Assembly (NCBI GenBank): GCA_002261195.1
Contig: MVBO01000124.1
Location: forward strand, 1-44,615
DNA: 44,615 nt
DNA from: Bifiguratus adelaidae
Lineage: Eukaryota > Mucoromycota > Endogonomycetes > Endogonales
Direction of reading: 5' to 3'
Below the pieces are notes generated by a model. That model made no database searches, was not told the origin of the DNA, and saw nothing but the letters and a program-made list of their open reading frames with translations. A program made the position numbers and the translations under genes. This document shows positions 11,619 through 22,077 of the stretch, piece after piece; position 1 is the stretch's first letter, and each line of letters starts with the position of its first letter.

Positions 11619-13042
11619 ATGCCTCTTTCGACCTCGGCTTCGACATTGCTCGAAATGTTCAGTCACCACTCGGAACGAATACCTATCGTAGGTCCTACCC
11701 TTAAACGCCGAGCATCGTACTTTAGATTTGTTCTCCAAGAGGACTTGACGAACAGCAGCCCAACATTTGGGAATGAAGCGGAGAATGCCTTTCAGGCCAG
11801 ACAAGAAGCTTACTTGGACCAGCTCCTTTTCGATACAACTCAGCTCTTGACATCACCCGACAATCAGGTGCCTAGTGGGCATGCTCAAACCATGACTTTA
11901 CAAGACAAGGTGACTCTTTCGGCGACATCTCGGCCGCAGCTTTCTCGCCTATCTCAAAGTCCTCCTCCGCCCTACAGTCCAAAGACGTCAACATCCTCTC
12001 CCAGCAGATCTTCACCCGTATCTCATGCTCAAAAGGTCCGCAAATCGAAGAGCACTCCCTTGCTCGCCAAACTCGCCAACGATACGGCGACACCTAGGCC
12101 TTGGCCTGTCAGTATGGATTTCTCTGAATCCAAACAACCATCGTCGATTGGCCTGTCCCAAGGCTTCACTCCGACGAGACTTTCCAAGCTTGGATATGCT
12201 CGTCTTGTTGCCTCCTGGCAATCCATTCAAGACGTTTTCAAAGACACTCCGTCAGAGAAGAAGGACATCTCACCGGCCGACGAAAAAGAGAGAGAGCTGG
12301 AGCATATATGGTCGCTTGCAGTGATAGCGACGAATGCGGCTGACATGGGCTTGGATGAAGTCTCTGCCGACCTTTGGTGGCGACTCATTGAGCATTCTCT
12401 GGAGCGCATCCCCGGAGTCGCCGATAACCGCATCGAACAGGAACGCATGAAGCAACAGCTTTCCAACATGCTTGCCGCTCGTGGCATGACGTTGCCGCCT
12501 CCCAATAATCCGAACGCTACTCCTTGGCCTTCACTATCCTCGTTTTTACTCCCCGTAAAGTCATTGTTTGAGCTGCTGCAAGTCGCTGCAGGTGTGCCGG
12601 TTGCAAATTATGCGATAGCCAAGGTGCAAAATAAATTGTGGAGTGCCTCGGAGTCGTCTCAGGACAGCCAACTGATTGAACAGCGTCATGTCGCCTGGGC
12701 TCAAAAGCGAAAGGTATGGGGTGACGCTTGTGTGAATGCGGCTGTTCAAGGTGCCGTATGGATCAAGCAATCCAATGTACCAGGTAAGTGACGTTGCATT
12801 CCAATTTCTGTACGGTTAATGTGTGGCCGTCATTCACAGAGGGCGTATCTCAAGTCCTTAGTCACGCGCATGATGTCTCCAAACAATATCATCTGCCCCA
12901 GCTTTTTGCCATGATGCTATCCCAATGTCTTGCTCTGCTGCTGTGGTTCGAGGACCAATTTGAGGTGTCTCGTTGGTTTGTTTGGATCTCCGGCGTAAGC
13001 CTGCGGTGTTTGATTGGTGTCGGCCGCGTTTTGTTGTCTTGA
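11619..13042 (+). CDS. Conserved-looking protein of unknown function
   Basis: Two exons, 11619-12783 and 12840-13042, joined through a 56-nt GT-AG intron that keeps frame (codon GAG split 1/2). The product is about 455 residues. Residues 1-90 look folded. Residues 95-180 are Pro/Ser-rich and probably disordered (SQSPPPPYSPKTSTSSPSRS). Residues 190-390 are helical, with aromatic-rich stretches (ADLWWRLIEHSLERIP, SSFLLPVKSLFELLQV) that include short hydrophobic helices. The C-terminus after the intron is hydrophobic (LFAMMLSQCLALLLWF) and may be membrane-associated. I recognise no family. The gene is divergent from the kelch gene, with 185 bp between the two ATGs, and convergent with the dehydrogenase gene, 91 bp away. 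That the reading frame continues across the intron supports a real gene. Confidence 0.7.
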
Positions 13043-13133
13043 ACACCTTGCATTAGACTCATGAGCTAGATTTTCATACCTGTACACATTCTACCATATA
13101 GGCACATCCCCATTGTATATCGACATGCATAGA

Positions 13134-14285
13134 CTACAATTTTCCAAGTCTTGAACCACCATCTAGACGGATAATCTCGCCATTGAGCATACCGTTACCG
13201 ATAATCTCTTCAACGAGCTTGGCGAATTCATCAGGTCGGCCCATACGGCGGGGAAAGAGAGCATCTTTCAACAGGTTCTCTTTCAGATGTTCGGGTACCG
13301 CTGATGTCATGTTTGTCTCAAAAGCCCCAGGTGCAATTGTCACGACTCTGATACCCAAGGGAGCCAAGTCTCTGGCCATAGGCAAGGTCATGGAAGCTAC
13401 TCCACCCTTGCTGGCCGAATAAGCCGTTTGTCCAGTCTGTCCGTCTTGGTAGGCAATGGAAGCCGTATTGATAATCACACCATGCTCTCCGTTCTCGTCT
13501 GGCTCATTTCGATCAGCCATGAGACGAGCGACCTGGCGACATACATTGAATGTTCCGACAAGGTTGACCGAAACGATCCATTGGAAAAAATCCAATGACA
13601 TGGTGCCCTTGTCTGTTCCCTTTCTTGCAATCTAATGATATAGTGTGTTAGCATAGAGGTGGTGAAGTCTCTCGGTGACGTACTCTAGCCGCTCCAGCCA
13701 CGCCTCCGCAATTGATCACACCATGAATGTTGCGAAACCGATCTGTGACCTTTCGCAAGGCTTCCTGGACGGCCGACTGATATCAAAACAAATATACCGT
13801 TAGAGACCAAAGAAGTGCGGTGCCTAAAGCAACAACCCCACGTACCTCCGAAGTCACATCCACTGGACCGGGAACAATGACTTGATCACCCAATTCCTTG
13901 GCGATATCATTACTGCAAGATCCCAAAAGTGAGTCCATTAGTTTATTGCTAGAATATGCGCAAGACTTACGCTCTGTCGGTGTTCAAGTCAAAGAGCTAC
14001 AGTAGATATCCATGGTGAGTGCCTATAGCTTCTACTTGGCAAAAGTCACACTAAGCATGTACACTTACCCCGACATTGGCACCGCGCGACACAAGACGTC
14101 TCACACAGGCTTCGCCAAGTCCACTTGCCCTAAAAGCTGTCAGTGATCTGTCTGCAGGGCCAATGACCTTACCCTCCGGTCACAATAAACGTCTTGCCCT
14201 GCATCCCAGAGAGAAAGCTGCTGACACGTGGAAATTTGACTGAGCTTAAATTGAGAGGTGTTCCAAAAGAGCCATTGTAAGCCAT
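13134..14285 (-). CDS. 3-hydroxyacyl-CoA dehydrogenase type 2-like SDR
   Basis: An NAD-dependent short-chain dehydrogenase, closest by motif memory to human HSD17B10, which oxidises 3-hydroxyacyl-CoA in mitochondrial isoleucine/branched-chain breakdown. The start at 14285 gives [14 protein letters not shown] and about 28 residues before the fold begins ([11 protein letters not shown]), possibly a targeting segment. Visible motifs are the cofactor loop TGGASGLGEA (over an intron), the LFDLN strand, NCGGVAG for the usual NNAG, catalytic Ser in [17 protein letters not shown] with Tyr and Lys, and the family C-terminus [13 protein letters not shown]. There are several short introns; the last exon is 13134-13630 or slightly longer. 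A broken copy lies directly upstream in tandem (14541-15559). The family call is strong; substrate is inferred. Confidence 0.85.
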
Positions 14286-14540
14286 TGTGTGAGGGATCGA
14301 AAGTGGATGGGAGTGATAGAAGAGGCTATCAGCTCGTCTAATAGGTTAGGATATGTGCCTACGAGCGTGGAGACGGCGATCGTATGTACGCTCCGTTGTG
14401 GTGATCCATTGAATGGATAGGCTTTAATGGAGGCATGCGTTCGATATCTCCTGGACATGAACGTCTTTATCAGCAAAGAGGACATGGCGAACAGACGTTT
14501 ATTGCATCCCAACCAAAAGAACTTTGGACACAACCCATCT

Positions 14541-15559
14541 TTAAAGGCGAACGCCGCCGCCGAGACGGATCATCTCTCCATTGAGAAAGCCATTGCCAAA
14601 GATTTCTACCACGAGGCTGGCATACTCATCTGGACCGCCAATGCGAGGTGGAAAGAGCCTAAAATCCGAGGTAGGCATCAAATGAGGCGGGACGTTGGTC
14701 ATAATGGTCGCAAAAGGGCCAGGTGCAAAGGATACCGAGCGGAGCCAAGTCTCACGCCATAGGCAAGGTCATGGAAGCGACACCGCCTTTGCTTGCACGT
14801 AGGCTGTATAACCTGTCTGACCATCTTGATATGCAATGGAAGATGTGTTGATAATGACGCCGCGTTCTCCGGCCTCGTCGGGATCGTTGTGCGTGGCCAT
14901 CCATTTGGCGAATTGACTGCACATGTTGAAGGCTGACTGACAGCACTCGGTGGAAGAGCTCAAAGGACATGGTTTCCTCATCGGATCCCTTGACGGCGGT
15001 CTATATCCAAAGATGTCTCTGAGCTTGAGATAGCCCATAATCAATCCCTTCTTGCACTTACGCGAGCCATGCCCAAGATACCTCCACAATTGACGAGTCC
15101 CGAGATTAGGGGAAACTCGGCTGTGACCTTTTCCAATCCTTCCTTGACGGCAGCCTAGATACCGCACAAACATTCGACCACACGTACGTCTATCATGACG
15201 ACGACGGCATGTACCTCGGAGCTCACATCGACCGGTCCGGGAAAGAAGACATAATCTCCCAGTTCCTTGGCAATATCGGACCTTGTCTTCAAATTGAGCA
15301 CCATAATTGACGGAAACTCATCCTGCCATAATACTTACGCTCTCTCGGCATTGACATCAAAGAGCTATGAGGGGCAAAGCGCCGATTGTAACAGTTCACG
15401 ACGTGCCTGACAATTTGAATTTCATGCTTACGGCCAGGCGTCTCACGGTTGCTTCACCGAGACCACTAGCCCTACGCAATAAATCATGTTCTCGTTCTGT
15501 TCTTCTCATCCACTCACCCTCCAGTCACTACAAAACGTCTTGTCCTTGACCTGAACCAT
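14541..15559 (-). pseudogene. Broken tandem copy of the type-2 hydroxyacyl-CoA dehydrogenase gene
   Basis: The same exon order as the neighbour at 13134-14285 can be followed, but with many lesions. In exon 1 an extra T breaks the frame in the KTFVVTGG cofactor strand (15543-15536). The segment matching SRGANVG is missing before LFDVNAERA. A small deletion after SFELFHRVLSVS shifts the frame, so [14 protein letters not shown] is read in another frame from its surroundings. An in-frame TGA follows [14 protein letters not shown] (14760). The GIRVV segment is lost before APGPF. The 3' end (VEIFGNGFLNGEMIRLGGGV) is still clear and stops at 14541. Introns and splice signals persist, so the copy arose by DNA duplication, not retrotransposition. 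Confidence 0.8.
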
Positions 15560-15654
15560 GGATACCTAGAAGTGGGGAAATACCAGGGTTTTTATACCTG
15601 CTGCATTTCGGCCCACCAACCGGCGTAGGCTTATTTGTGCAACACATCCATGTG

Positions 15655-16353
15655 ATGGGAGCAAAACGTCGACGCGTGGATGTCGGTGTCCACAGACCCT
15701 TCAAGTCACCTACTACTACCGCGACAAGGGAAGCAGCCACATCGGAGGGCCACAAGGACGACGCAGCCACCGAGGCTTCCAACGTCGTCACCTCGGTGAA
15801 TCACAAAACCACAACTCCCTCTCCCACACCCAAGGTCAAGCGAGCCTTCAAGAGCCCTCTACAACTTTACGAAGACTATCCAGAGATCAAGGCATTGAAT
15901 ACACGTAAACAAGCGCTTCTCAGAGACGTTGAGCGTAAAAAGGATCAGATTCGAAAGTGCAAGCAGCTTGCAAAGCAGCAACGACAGGTATACACGTGCA
16001 TGCGCGCATCAACAAACGCTATTGCTTATTCACTCATCCTGATATCTAGAATACCAATGTCTCTACTGAAGATTTGATTCTACAATGGAAGCGCGTGGCT
16101 CAGGTACCGGACCACATAGCATTGCATCCGAGCATCTCGATATTGAATCTCTTTTCCATCCACACACACACAGGAAGCCGCACAACGCCTCTTTGATCGA
16201 TGCAAGGATCATCCTGAACATTTTCAAGCACCCCAGCCATTCACTGATGAGTTGCAGCAAGAAGTGCCCTCGGTCACCATGGCCACCTTGTTAACCTCTC
16301 TCGGTGTGCCAATGTCCTTGATTGGATACAGTGAAGATCGAGGCTTTGAATAG
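15655..16353 (+). CDS. SFR1: Sfr1/Mei5-like recombination mediator
   Basis: Three exons, 15655-15987, 16050-16103 and 16174-16353, all joining in frame, give 188 residues. ATG 15655 (MGAKRRRVD) is chosen; the frame is open upstream but has no earlier ATG. The N-terminus is basic and disordered, with two copies of an F-K-S-P motif (RPFKSP near residue 15, RAFKSPLQLY near residue 63). A coiled coil follows (KALNTRKQALLRDVERKKDQ), then a C-terminal module with DLILQWKRVAQEAAQRLF and LLTSLGVPMSLIGYSED. FxSP motifs, a coiled coil and a terminal W-rich helical module are the layout of Swi5-dependent recombination protein 1 (Sfr1/Mei5), which with Swi5 assists Rad51/Dmc1 strand exchange in the nucleus. 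The name rests on layout and motif memory. Confidence 0.65.
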
Positions 16354-16670
16354 GGTGCAACGATGCTCAATTTATTTTTCTTAGCATTGCATTGAATGAG
16401 GATGACGATCAGCAGAGATAGAGGGAGAAAGAATAGCCAAAGCTTTGCATCTAGCGCATGTTTGCCATCCAATCTAGCTTATGAAAGACTCTCTTCCCCA
16501 CATACAGAAAGCAGTCACACTAAAATTGGTCAGCGTTAATTGGAACTTTCCCACATTGACAAGCATCGCTTTCTCTCAGTGGTCACTCTCTCCGAGATAT
16601 ATATATATATACTCTCACGCGCGCGCTCTCTCTCGCTCTTACTCTTTACTCTCTTTGCATTCTCTCCGTC
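16354..16670. promoter_or_regulatory. Promoter/5' leader region with TA, CG and CT tracts
   Basis: No gene. The last 75 bp before the ACAD start (about 16595-16670) hold a TA run, then a short CGCG run, then a pyrimidine-rich CT tract. CT-rich leaders just upstream of the start are common in fungal promoters. Confidence 0.5.
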
Positions 16671-18098
16671 ATGAGCTCAAACGTGTTGGTGGATCATAGT
16701 ACCTTGTCTCCGAAATTTAGGGAATTGTATGCAAAGCTGGTGGATTTTGTGGATGTAAGTAGATGTCGCGCGCCGCTCGATACTTGCTGACCCGCGATAG
16801 AATGACTGTATTCCGGCCGAAAAGCTATTTGCCGAACAGATGGGCAAGGGAGATCAACGGTGGAAGGTAAGGTTGTCGTGACCCGCGTTCGGCGAGAGCC
16901 CGACTAAGCGCCGACTGACCTCTTGGATCAGGTGATTCCCTCGGTGCTTGAGGAGCTCAAGGAAAAGGCCAAGTCGTTGGGTCTCTGGAACATGTGGCTT
17001 CATGCTCACTACAAGGAAGGTCCCGGATTTACCAATCTTGAATATGCCCTGATGGCCGAGCAACTCGGACGTGGTTTGCATCTTGCTTCTGAGGCTTGCA
17101 ATTGCTCGGCTCCCGATACCGGCAACATGGAGGTGTTTGCAAAGTACGGCAATGAAGCCCAAAAGGAGAAATGGCTCAAGCCGTTGATGGAGGGCAAGAT
17201 TCGGTCTGCCTTTGCCATGACAGAAAAGAATGTGGCTTCTAGCGATGCGACCAACATTGAGACCTCTATCGTCCGAGCTGGAAACGAATACATCGTCAAT
17301 GGACACAAATGGTGGATCTCGGGTGCGGGTGATCCACGATGTGCCGTGTACCTTGTGATGGGCAAGACGGATCCCAAAAACTCGGACACGCACAGACAAC
17401 AGAGCATCATCATCGTGCCTGCAGGTACACCCGGATGCACGGTCGTCCGCCCAATGCAGGTCTTTGGTTACGATGATGCCCCCGAGGGACACATGGAGCT
17501 CATCTTCAAGGATTGTCGGGTTCCGGCTGAGAATATCGTGCTCGGTGAAGGACGTGGTTTCGAAATCATCCAAGGGCGTCTCGGACCTGGCAGAATTCAT
17601 CACTGCATGCGATCCATTGGTGTGGCCGAACGTGCTTTGGAACACATGATTGCCAGAGTGACCGATCCTTCCCGCCGAACGTTTGGCAAGCTTCTGGCCC
17701 AACATGGTTCGATTGTCGAAGGCATTGCCAAATCTCGCAACGAAATTGATCAGGCTCGCTTCCTGGTGCTTAATGCTGCTGCCAAGATTGACAAGGTCGG
17801 TGCCAAGGGCGCCCTCAAGGAGATCGGTATGGCCAAGTCGGTCGTCCCTATCATGACGCTACAGGTGCTTGACCGTGCCATTCAAGCTCATGGAGCCGGT
17901 GGTGTAAGTCAAGATTTCCCCTTGGCCAAGCTCTGGGCTGGCACCCGTACACTTCGCTTGGCCGATGGACCTGACGAGGTGCATTGGGCTCAAGTTGGCA
18001 AGGTTGAACTTCGGAGGGCAGAGGAAATCCGTGAAAAGTTCAAGAAGCAGTCTCAGAAGGCGCAGCAAATGTTGAACCGACAGTCGAGCAAGCTGTAG
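16671..18098 (+). CDS. Acyl-CoA dehydrogenase, ACAD10/11-like
   Basis: Three exons, 16671-16754, 16801-16866 and 16932-18098, all in frame, give 438 residues. ATG 16671 ([16 protein letters not shown]) restores the N-terminal helices that precede the intron-3 acceptor. The full flavoprotein fold is visible. An N-terminal helical domain has [14 protein letters not shown]. The FAD/substrate segment has [15 protein letters not shown] and the usual [13 protein letters not shown]. The middle beta domain is followed by the C-terminal helices [30 protein letters not shown] and [15 protein letters not shown], ending in [17 protein letters not shown] with ADGPDEVH resembles the ACAD11 dehydrogenase domain; no N-terminal kinase-like domain is attached here. 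It should oxidise acyl-CoA, donating electrons to ETF or oxygen; chain length and compartment are not evident. No obvious presequence or PTS1. Confidence 0.88.
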
Positions 18099-18826
18099 AT
18101 GTCTTTACCCAGTCCGTGTCCTGTATTTTGCGACTAATACATGTATTTTCTGCATCTGTCTATCTTATGCATCCATGGCATTCCGTGCATGCACATGCAT
18201 ATTTCTACTCTAAAGCTTAGCACGAAATAGAGCGCCATGGGTTGTGCTCACAATCATTCTCATGGCATCGCAAACACATCCGAACCAGCACAGATCCAAA
18301 CTCCGTAACATCTCTTTACTGCACATCCTCGCCCCCTTTTTTCAGGATCCCTAAAAATGGTCAATCCTTGTTCTCTGAGAGTCCAGAGCTCTGTGTGCTT
18401 CAAAAATGACCAGACAGTGAAGCATAACCATCACCGCGTCTTATCTCCTATTCACTTCTCCTGTAAGTGTGGTCCTTGTCAAGCTCCACCACCTTGTACA
18501 ACCTTCCATTGTTTCCCTCAAAATCACCTCAGGAGTCAAACATAAGGAGGTGTGTGCCCAAAATTCAGGTCAAAAGCATGTTGTTCCGGGCATGTATTGC
18601 AATTGCGTCCGTGTTTGTTCCGAAAGAGTGTCAATAAACTTCCTTTTTCTCTTTTGCTTGGTTTATCTTGCCCATTCACCATTGCTGGACGGAAGAAATC
18701 CACCTCTAGGCCATTTCTCCCCCTCACCTTTTCGTCGTGCTGTTTTCTCCTGTGTCTCTGTGTACGTGTGTGTGTGTTTGATCATCGCAAGCCTTGTTGG
18801 CACCCATATCGTTGACGACCTCAACC
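18099..18826. other. Intergenic region, ACAD 3' end to Chs7-like start
   Basis: No gene supported. Short ORFs on both strands lack domains. The 3' end holds TTTTCTCCTGTGTCTCTGTG and a TG run (18744-18779), a pyrimidine/TG-rich leader just before the Chs7-like start codon. Confidence 0.45.
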
Positions 18827-20120
18827 ATGTCGTTTGCCAATTGGAATGCAATCTGTCACCTAGCTTGGGTGCCATCCTGTCACCTCTTTCCGGTCATGGA
18901 CGCCAAAAGCATGTTGTTGGATGAACAGACGGGGATGCCGGTGACAAATATAGGTAGGCGGATTGGACGGAGACATCCAATGGGGTTAACTGAAGGGCAT
19001 TTAGGCGATATCGTGATGTGCGTAGTTGCGTTGGTGGTTAGTGGCACCCTATTTCGCTTGACACGACGGAAAATACGATCTGTGGGTGAGTACCATCAAG
19101 ATCAACTAGACTGCGTGTTGAGGCGGTTGCTCAGGCTTTATGGAGATGCGCGCTCTCCTCGTCTTTTATGGCACCATGGTCTTTGTTCAAATCTTTGCCA
19201 ACGGCAACTTCTTGCCAGACCTATCAGTGGTTCGGGTAAGTTGGCAAAATACCAAGGATGGCGTCTCTTTGCTCAACATGGCCTGTTAGGGGTTCGCGGC
19301 CGTTTATAATGCTGTACAAGCATGTACGGCTTGGGTCCTCTTTTACAATGGCGTCATTGGTGAGCGTGAGGTGATAGTGCCTGATATTTGACTTACAAGC
19401 CTGGCGTGCGTTCTATAGCCTTTCAAACCATTCCAGATGGTTCCCTCCTTTCCCTTCTCGTAGGTTTCATGACCCAAGTTGACGCGCAGCTCTTGCTCAC
19501 CCTTCGACTTAGATGCTTACGGCCACCGTTTTGATTGGCTTCCTCATCAATCTCATCCTTTCCATTGATACCTTCAAGAACTTTTCCGGTCAATTCCCTC
19601 CATCACCCAACGGGATCGACGTGATCAATGTTGCTCTCTTTGTCTTCAACCTGCTCTTGCCAGCTCTCTGTGTGATGGGATATTGGATCATGCAGATGGT
19701 AGTTGTGTTGAAGGAGCTGTCAGATTGGAGTCCATTGCGTAAGTGTACCCCAGAGCCAATACCTATCCATTGACGTGTCGTCTAGTCTATCTAGCCGTCT
19801 CTGTCATTGCATTTGCCTTGTCAGAGGTCTTTATCTTCATTGTGAGCCCCTATGTGGCGGCCGGTGCCCACCATCGCGCGGATGGAAGCTTCTTGGGTAC
19901 GTTGTTTATGCTCATCGCCATGATCTTTGTCTTTCAATATTGGTGGCATGTTACGGATGGTAAGTGCATTGGATGAGGCCCTTGACGATACATATCCTTA
20001 TGCTTGACAGATGAAGAGGACGATTTCCAATTGGAACCCACAATGGAAGAGAGTGGCCATCAAGAAAAACGACAAGACAACTACGGCTCTCAAGAACGAC
20101 TTCACGATATCCAGATATAA
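18827..20120 (+). CDS. CHS7: Chs7-family chitin synthase export protein
   Basis: Seven exons join in frame: 18827-19085, 19135-19235, 19290-19359, 19419-19459, 19513-19738, 19786-19959 and 20011-20120. The start MSFANWNAICHLAWVPSC matches the family opening (short aromatic stretch, ...SIC...LP.C). A string of hydrophobic helices follows: DIVMCVVALVVSGTLF, ALLVFYGTMVFVQIFA, AVQACTAWVLFYNGV, ATVLIGFLINLILS, VALFVFNLLLPALCVMGYWI, LAVSVIAFALSEVFIF and LGTLFMLIAMIFVFQYWW. The family signature IRSVGFMEMRALLVFY corresponds to the xAVGRxE helix of Chs7. The tail is acidic (VTDDEEDDFQLE). Chs7 is an ER membrane chaperone needed for exit of a class IV chitin synthase (Chs3 in yeast). Early-diverging fungi often have several paralogues, so the exact client is uncertain. 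Confidence 0.8.
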
Positions 20121-20314
20121 ACCCGATCGACCCATTGCCTTCACCCTCCTTGTTCCAATGCAGTCCTTGTGCCTCCTCCATCCGCTTGACCCATCCATAT
20201 TCCTTGTCCCAACTAGTCCACATGTCTTGTCCTTTTATGTTGTGAAAAATACAGTCTAGTATGCTATTCCAAAGTCGTTGGCCACGGGTATATATACAAG
20301 AGATGATGGCGATA

Positions 20315-20999
20315 TTAGACAAATCTAGAAACCATGAGTCTCAACGTCTATCGCTAGGAAACGGCACCTACCTAAAGTTGTCGCTTATCACAAAGAAATT
20401 GCCATTCTTCTCCATGTCAGGTGCTAATATAAAGGATTGTGCGAACGCGCGCGCTTCAGAGTCTCCATCATATCGAACCAGACCGTTGACATTCACCAGG
20501 ATACTAAAGGAGCCTTGTGGATTGAGGGTTTCTAGAGGATGGCAAAGTCCGTAAGCAAGACGGTATAATAGTGATTTGATCACTTACGTAGCAGGGGATG
20601 ACAGTCAAAGACTTGTACTTCATGAGTGCTCTTTGGCAGTGTATTGTAGAAGTCTTCAAAGGGCCCGACACCTGAATACGGATTGCCTAGACACGCTGAA
20701 TGTGAGCCTTTGTGGGCGTGGTCGATCTGTCGACATGTCAACTGTACGCACCATTCCAGCAAATTGCTGACGTTGGACGATAGAAACGGTTCAACAACTA
20801 GATGGCAAGGTCAAAGGTGTGCGGATCTCGAGATAGCACTTACACCGCGCGACGTGTCATAGAGTTTGTAAAAGAGTTCGACAAACTGTTCTGCGCCACG
20901 CGTTGACACATCGACCGCTGTTTTAAGGTCCTCCGGCTAGCGACATACCATGTAAACTCAGTGAACGTATGTCGATCTCACTCCACTTACCGTGGCCAT
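20315..20999 (-). CDS. NXT1: NTF2-like mRNA export factor NXT1/p15
   Basis: Read on the minus strand, the exons are MAT, then PEDLKTAVDVSTRGAEQFVE with FYKLYDTSRG, then LLNRFYRPTSAICWNG, then NPYSGVGPFEDFYNTLP with VQVFDCHPLL, then TLNPQGSFSILVNVNGLVRY with FAQSFILAPD and SDNFR, and a last tiny exon (FV, stop). The order of helices and strands is the NTF2 fold, and the sequence follows vertebrate NXT1/p15 closely (RGAEQFV, NRFY, WNGN, EDFYNTLP, FILAPD, SDNFRF). NXT1 pairs with the NXF1/Mex67 receptor to carry mRNA through the nuclear pore; yeast uses the unrelated-looking Mtr2, so an NXT1-type sequence fits an early-diverging fungus. Product about 135 residues. All introns are GT-AG and preserve frame. 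Confidence 0.85.
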
Positions 21000-21102
21000 A
21001 TGGATCGTGTGACGATGCCAACAACTTCGTTAGCGCAGTGAACCACAGCAAAGCAGATCACGTGACTCTATAAGTGTCCTTTCTAGTAAGATACAATCGA
21101 CC

Positions 21103-21846
21103 CTAATTCAACTTGATGCCATTGGATGCAGGACAGTAGAAGCGAATGGAAAGAGTATAGGAACAGGGAAAGAGAAAGAACAAGAAAGCAAAAGAAAACA
21201 AGAAGGAACCATCAAGAGGAGGTGTGATGAAGTTTCTCAAGAGCCAGAGAGAAGAGACTTTTGGGTACTGGCCAAAGACGGAGTAGCGCAGCATGTCGAC
21301 AAGATCGAGCATCCACACGTCGTTATATAAACAGAGTTGGCCGATGAAGAAGTTCGGAAAAGTATCAGATGCTTATACCCGTTTGCATTCCATATGTGTT
21401 TTCTTGGGATCGATCGGCAAGGCGCAAAAGAAGCCGAATTCCTGCATTTGAGCAAACATCTCGGTAACTAGAGTACGAAAGGGAAGAATGAGCGATAGAG
21501 TCCAACGACGACAGGGAGGAAGACCATTGGATCGCTGGAGGGCAAGATCGATATGTGGTCTATGATAGCACCGATCTTGCGCAATACCCGATCCGCCAAG
21601 GACGCATACCCAAGCGTCCCTGTTCGATCAGCAAAAGGCTAATGACGCTGGCCATGGTCACCGCGTACAATCACCCGACCTCCACTTACATTCCATTTGT
21701 AGCGTCACACAAGTCTCACCTCCTCGGCCATTTGACCGACAAACCCGAGAGTTGTGCTGATCTATGGTATATTCAGCTCCCGGAGCTTGCTTGACGAATT
21801 GCGCGAGCGTCTGTTCTTCTTGCTTTCCAGTGGTAGAATCTGACAT
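21103..21846 (-). CDS. Possible multi-exon gene of unknown function
   Basis: A minus-strand start at 21846 opens MSDSTTGKQEEQTLAQFVKQ, runs 42 codons and then meets a GTGAG donor. Joining to the exon after an acceptor near 21638 gives GGTLGYASLADRVLRKIGAI then DHISILPSSDPMVFLPVVVG. Further possible exons include EFGFFCALPIDPKK and a hydrophobic stretch (DGSFLFSFAFLFFLFPCSY, about 21180-21125). I could not find one exon chain that is convincing throughout, and recognise no family. It lies 231 bp from the divergent ferredoxin reductase start and about 100 bp upstream of NXT1 on the same strand. It could be a real fast-evolving gene, a decayed gene or chance. Confidence 0.3.
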
Positions 21847-22077
21847 GTTGTTCTAAGAGTCGTCAGTCACTCATTCAAGACTACTCTTATGCCTACTTGT
21901 TTGTGTGATTGCTATGAATGCGTCGTTGTAAGCCTAATCAATGGGACCAAGAAGGCAAGCAATTGAACAGGGTCTGATGACGTCGTTGTACGGACAGGGT
22001 TCATGAACCCTAACCCTGCCGACGGAGATGAAAACCTCTCGCAAGTTTGGAACGCACCTGTCACCTTCTCGGTCCCT

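Noticed and set aside
16854-17705. A 283-codon minus-strand ORF opposite the acyl-CoA dehydrogenase
   Set aside because: It mirrors the codon pattern of the sense gene, has no domain, and the sense strand encodes a clear ACAD; it is an antisense shadow.
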